A DNA stretch of 64,000 nucleotides. It comes from Anarhynchus alexandrinus (Eukaryota > Chordata > Aves > Charadriiformes > Charadriidae). The notes under the pieces are model-generated. The model was not told the origin of the DNA. It did no database searches and was given only the letters and a program-made list of their open reading frames with translations. Positions 59,943-64,000 of the stretch are shown in pieces. The translations under genes were made by a program, and so were the position numbers. Each line of letters opens with the position of its first letter. Position 1 is the first letter of the stretch. The stretch covers positions 3,996,383 to 4,060,382 of the forward strand of contig VUYV01000016.1 of the NCBI GenBank assembly GCA_008711295.1, given 5' to 3'.

Positions 59943-62900
59943 ATCTAAAGTCAGACTTTTCCTGGATGCCTCTTATTCTAAGTGTTAGGAAGACCAATAT
60001 GTCCCTTCTCCCAGTGCAGGTGGCTTCCCAGTTCTCAAACTCTGTGTAGGCTGTGGCTTTGTCTCTTTATTCTAGACAAATGAAGACTGTATATGGTACA
60101 TACATACAGTGCCTGGATGGAAATTGCTGGAAATAGCTACAGTTCTGGTATCTCCATCTGTGTTGCTTATCCTGGGCTGCTGTTATAATGAGCAAGGAAG
60201 ACTTTAGAGGATGATTCAAGTGACCCATTTTAGATGTCTGCTTTAGGATGAGATTACGTTTGTCCTGAAGTAGCTGTTCTCTCCCATGCTCACAAAGGGA
60301 GTCTGCTGTGACTGCCTGGATCTTGCTGTGGAGTCTTAACAAAAGCTCCTAGCCTGTGTTTCACACTGCTGTTTCAGAAAGCAGCTGCCCTGGCTCACAG
60401 TGAGAAGTGGCGGTTGGCTTTCTGCTAGTTAGATGTGGTGAAAAATTGGGAGTTGCTTTCACAGCTATACTTCAACTCACTTTAATTTGCCTAAGAGAAA
60501 ATGGAAAGATAGTAAGGTAGGGAGAATTTTTTTTATATTAGTGCCCTGCTTGGTCTAATGGAGCTCAAACAGAAGCAAAGGCATGACAAGTACCATAAAA
60601 GAAAAGAAAATATACCAATTTTTTAACAGTAGAGAGAATCCATGGCATAATTTTCTGTGATATAAAATCTTTGAATCAGATTTGTAGGCTGGATTAATTG
60701 ATTACTCTATTCTATGTACAGATTAGTTTGGTGAATTGTAACAGTACTCTCAGACATGAAAAACCAAGCACTGCTCTAGATGAAACTGGAGAGGTGGTTG
60801 TTCTTACAACAAAGTGTATTTATGATAAATGCCATCCTCCTAACTGGAGGCCAAATTATGTGTGTTTTTACGAGTTTCTGAGTAGTAGCTAGTTGCTGCA
60901 GGAAGAAGGTTCTCACTCACAGCAGTGTAGTTTATGCATAGGTTGACATGAATTAAAATAGCAGCATCAGAATATTAGCAATTTGTACGTCTTCATGTAA
61001 AAGCTTGATTAACTCTGAGAATGTGAAACGCCTATGGTTTACACATGCTGTTTTGGCCAGACTGGGTTTCTCAACAGAAATACAGAAAAGGTAAGAAAAG
61101 ACATAAAAACGTAGTAAGGTTTTAAGAAACTACATTAAAGCAGCATCTAGATTCACCAAACAAAATCAGGGACCACTGTTCATGCTGCTGTGTAAATGAA
61201 TAGTAGCAGACATGCCCTGCTGTGCAAACGTATGAAACACACATTGGGAGAAGCGTTCTACTCTCGTGGATGGCTCTGGCCATGTGAGTTGTTTTAGTGT
61301 GAAAGGGAACAGCCAGGTCTAAGGGAGGAGGAGAAGACCACTTCTGTGCATTTCATCACTTTCTGTTTTAGGTAACACCATAGTCCTCAGACCACGAAGA
61401 AAAATGCCTTCTATACCCTGTTTTGTATTTGTAATGCATCCATACTAATTGTACAAGAAGGAAGCTCAGACAGAAATACTGCTGAGATTTTCCGTATGTG
61501 TCCCACCTTGCATATTCCCTTAGTTAATCTTCTCAGCTCTGTGCTTCAGTAGTATATGAGGGCTCTGTAGTGCTCTGTAGCACTAAGTGAGGTTCGGCAG
61601 GGGAGCTGCTTTTAGACCTGGATTTGAGCTCTGGTACTGAGAACTCATTGGAGGGCAGTGCACTACAAAGTGTGACACTCGAAAGCTAGGTGCTGGGGAG
61701 AGGGAAAGTGCTGCATGAGCAAGAAGTGAGATTATAAATTAGAATTCAGCTCAGCACGTTTGGAGCCATATAAATAGATTGGGGGTTTGTAAAAGAACAC
61801 CCTCAAGGATTCAGAATTACAGCCAAAGAGGAGGGAAAACATAATGCTTTAGTATCCTGTGATTTATGCACCAAATAAGTTTGGATTAGTCACTAATGTG
61901 AAGTGGGTTTGGAAGGATTAATAACCCTTACCCAGCACTTATTGTATGATGATCGGCTATAAATCTTCTTTGAGCAAAACAGGAAGTAGCCAAATCCTTT
62001 CTCTCTGGAGATGGGCAATACTCATGCCATTGTTCAAGGGCAGCCCAGTTTGAATTCTGTTTTTTTTCTCAGGGTGATGCTAGGGATTGCTCATGGCAAC
62101 TTCGCCGTTTCCAGTTTGCTCAGAAGATACATGCTGCCAGATGGGCATGTCAAGGGATGGGACAACTGTGTGAAACCATGAACTTCCCATTTGCCTGGCT
62201 TATACAATCAGCAGCATACAGTTCATTTCTTGGAATGGTCATGTTTGCCTGGAGAGGGAATATAAAAAGTGTGAAAATACTGTAGGTTGCAAACTCTTCG
62301 TTGTTGCTTTTCATGTTCTGACTATTTCAGTCCTGAATTACTTTTAAGCTCATTTTCCCTACTTGTTGTGGTTGTTTGAAGTGGAAAACCTTTCCATTAA
62401 GGACTAAAAATCCTGTTCTAGTTGATGCTTTGCCCATTTGTGATTGTGCCAAAACCAGTATGACTTTTGATTTCTTCTGAGCATATGTCAGCTGGTGACC
62501 CACCACACCTTCTCTTGTGTGGCCTATATAAACTGATGCCGACTAAAGCTTCAAAGAGTGACTTTCCTCCCTGTAGGACTCTACCTCACACTTATTTCCA
62601 ATAAACTGACATCCTCTCAATTTTCCACAAGCAACGGTATAATTGAGCAGTAACCTCAGTGTATGAAAATCTGTGTGGCAGATGAAAAAAGCAGCATTAG
62701 ACCAGAGGCAGCTGGAGTGCAGTCATGAAGCATAAAGAGCTCAGCTCCCATAGAATCTCTTTTATGAATATTTAGAATTTAAGAGAAAAAACTGCTCAGC
62801 TGTTTGATGGAGGTGGAATTCTTATCAAACCAGGAAAGAGGGAGTGAGAGCTATTTGACTAAACAAATTGTTGTTCATCCAAAGAAGGGAGAATAGTTAG

Positions 62901-64000
62901 CCTTCCCTGTGAAGAGGTCTGGTTAGATCATCCAACTGTGAACCCCCTGGGGTATTTCCATCTGAACAGTCAAATTTGTTTAGGCTGTTGAGGGAGAGGT
63001 ACCAGAAGATGCACTGTCCAGAAGACACAGGGAGTCCTCTGGATAGCAGAACAGACTGCTGCTATATTATAAAAAGGTATCTTTTGTTTCTTGCTGTCTT
63101 TATTACTTGAAATCGATGTTTAGCGTGTTTTTGTTAAATGTACCAGAACTTACCCAGCTGATACTTACATCAACTTTGCTGCTGCAAACTGATTGCACAA
63201 GATGTAGCTGATGTGCATAAGGCATCTTGGTAGACTGAAGCACAAGACTGCAATGGACCTACAGTCAGCACTTGCTCTAAAGTCCGTCCTTAGAAATGTT
63301 CAAGATTTCCCTTTGTACACCAAGGAGGTTGTTGTGGTTGCTGAGAAGCCGCACGTGTGGAGTAGAAATGATACCTGCTCTTTTCAGCTCAGCTGAGAAG
63401 TCCTAGAGAGCCAAAGTAGTTCCTAAGCCAAGAGTCACATGTGTGTGTCACCACTGCTGTTGCCCACAGAATTAGTTCCAGGTGGTTCTTTCCCCTTTTC
63501 CAATGAGGGGGCATTGCTTGTTTGCTTCTAAGAGGACCTTGGAGCAAACTAGAATATCCAGATGAAAATCAGGTGAGAATTGCCTTGGTTTAGGCTTACA
63601 TTTTCCAAGTCTATGTGGAAGTGCTTGCAATATTGATCAGTAAATCTTTTCAAGATGAGGCTCCGGGCAGTACTTTTGTGAATAATGATGGTGGAACCAG
63701 AGCCATAAAAGGCATTAAAATACGCTTCCTAAGTACACTTACCCCTGTGCCCGTCTATGGAATGTGATTTTGAAATGCCTCAAATTCACACTCACACAGA
63801 ATCTGTCACTGTTCCCTGTGACCTTGATCAGGAGCATTTCTTTTAATGCCTGTTGTGCTTCCAGATAAGCAGAGCACCACCCATTGACCCAGGCAGGTCA
63901 TTATCCTCTTCCTCTTTATCGGGAATCCTTCAGCCAATTAATCACGCACTGCTCTGCAATCTTGAGGCTCAATTATGCCTGGGCAAGTGTTGCTCAGCTG
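59943..64000. other. Non-coding unique sequence
   Basis: No exon, RNA gene or repeat is recognised. A donor-like AAAAGGTAAGAAAAG occurs at about 61087-61101 without a coding frame upstream. The AT-rich 60.59-60.72 kb part could be a conserved element, but nothing specific supports this. Confidence 0.5.

Noticed and set aside
1..64000. Endogenous retrovirus or LTR element
   Set aside because: No paired LTR-like repeats, primer-binding site, polypurine tract or gag/pol/env frames were noticed.
1..64000. CRISPR array, prokaryotic operon or phage genes
   Set aside because: No regularly spaced repeats, no long coding frames, no ribosome binding sites; the CR1 elements place the sequence in a vertebrate genome.

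Overview
The window looks like bird nuclear DNA from a gene-poor stretch (a gene desert or a very long intron). Two things point to a bird. Three 5'-truncated CR1 LINE copies end in the avian-type CR1 tail (repeats of ATTCTATGA), and the rest is AT-leaning, repeat-poor sequence of the kind usual on avian macrochromosomes. I found no convincing protein-coding exon, tRNA, rRNA, CRISPR array, prokaryotic gene or endogenous retrovirus. Apart from the CR1 remnants, the open frames are short, unrelated to any family I recognise, and about as long as chance predicts.

Layout. 1-16.8 kb: unique sequence with homeodomain-type AT-rich patches (3.28-3.95 kb), a double octamer motif (751-764), a faint MIR-like relic (5.56-5.70 kb) and a GC-rich islet (15.28-15.56 kb). 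15.9-16.35 kb: an AT-rich block that looks like a conserved non-coding element. 16.85-17.7 kb: MIR-type relics. 19.48-19.93 kb: CR1 copy 1, plus strand. 24.99-28.67 kb: several very old amniote repeats (MIR-like, L3/CR1-like and L2-tail-like). 28.7-30.2 kb: an AT-rich block with three octamer motifs and a near-perfect palindrome. 30.85 kb: a G-quadruplex-type G-tract. 32.76-34.33 kb: more ancient repeats. 39.36-39.64 kb: a GC-rich islet with repeated TGTTCCTGGG motifs. 41.17-42.29 kb: CR1 copy 2, minus strand. 42.87-43.88 kb: ancient repeats. 44.85-45.75 kb: CR1 copy 3, plus strand. 47.6-48.6 kb and 54.6-54.9 kb: further amniote relics. 53.05-53.36 kb: a CpG-rich islet. 57.2-57.55 kb: three octamer motifs. 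59.8-59.95 kb: another MIR-like relic.

The only former coding sequence is the 3' part of CR1 ORF2 (reverse transcriptase C-terminal region). All three copies are decayed and none could move by itself. Copies 2 and 3 lie in opposite orientation about 2.6 kb apart and form a large inverted repeat. Whatever function the window has is probably regulatory (long-range enhancers). That is inferred from motif texture only; cross-species alignment would decide it. I did not find a clear undescribed biological system.
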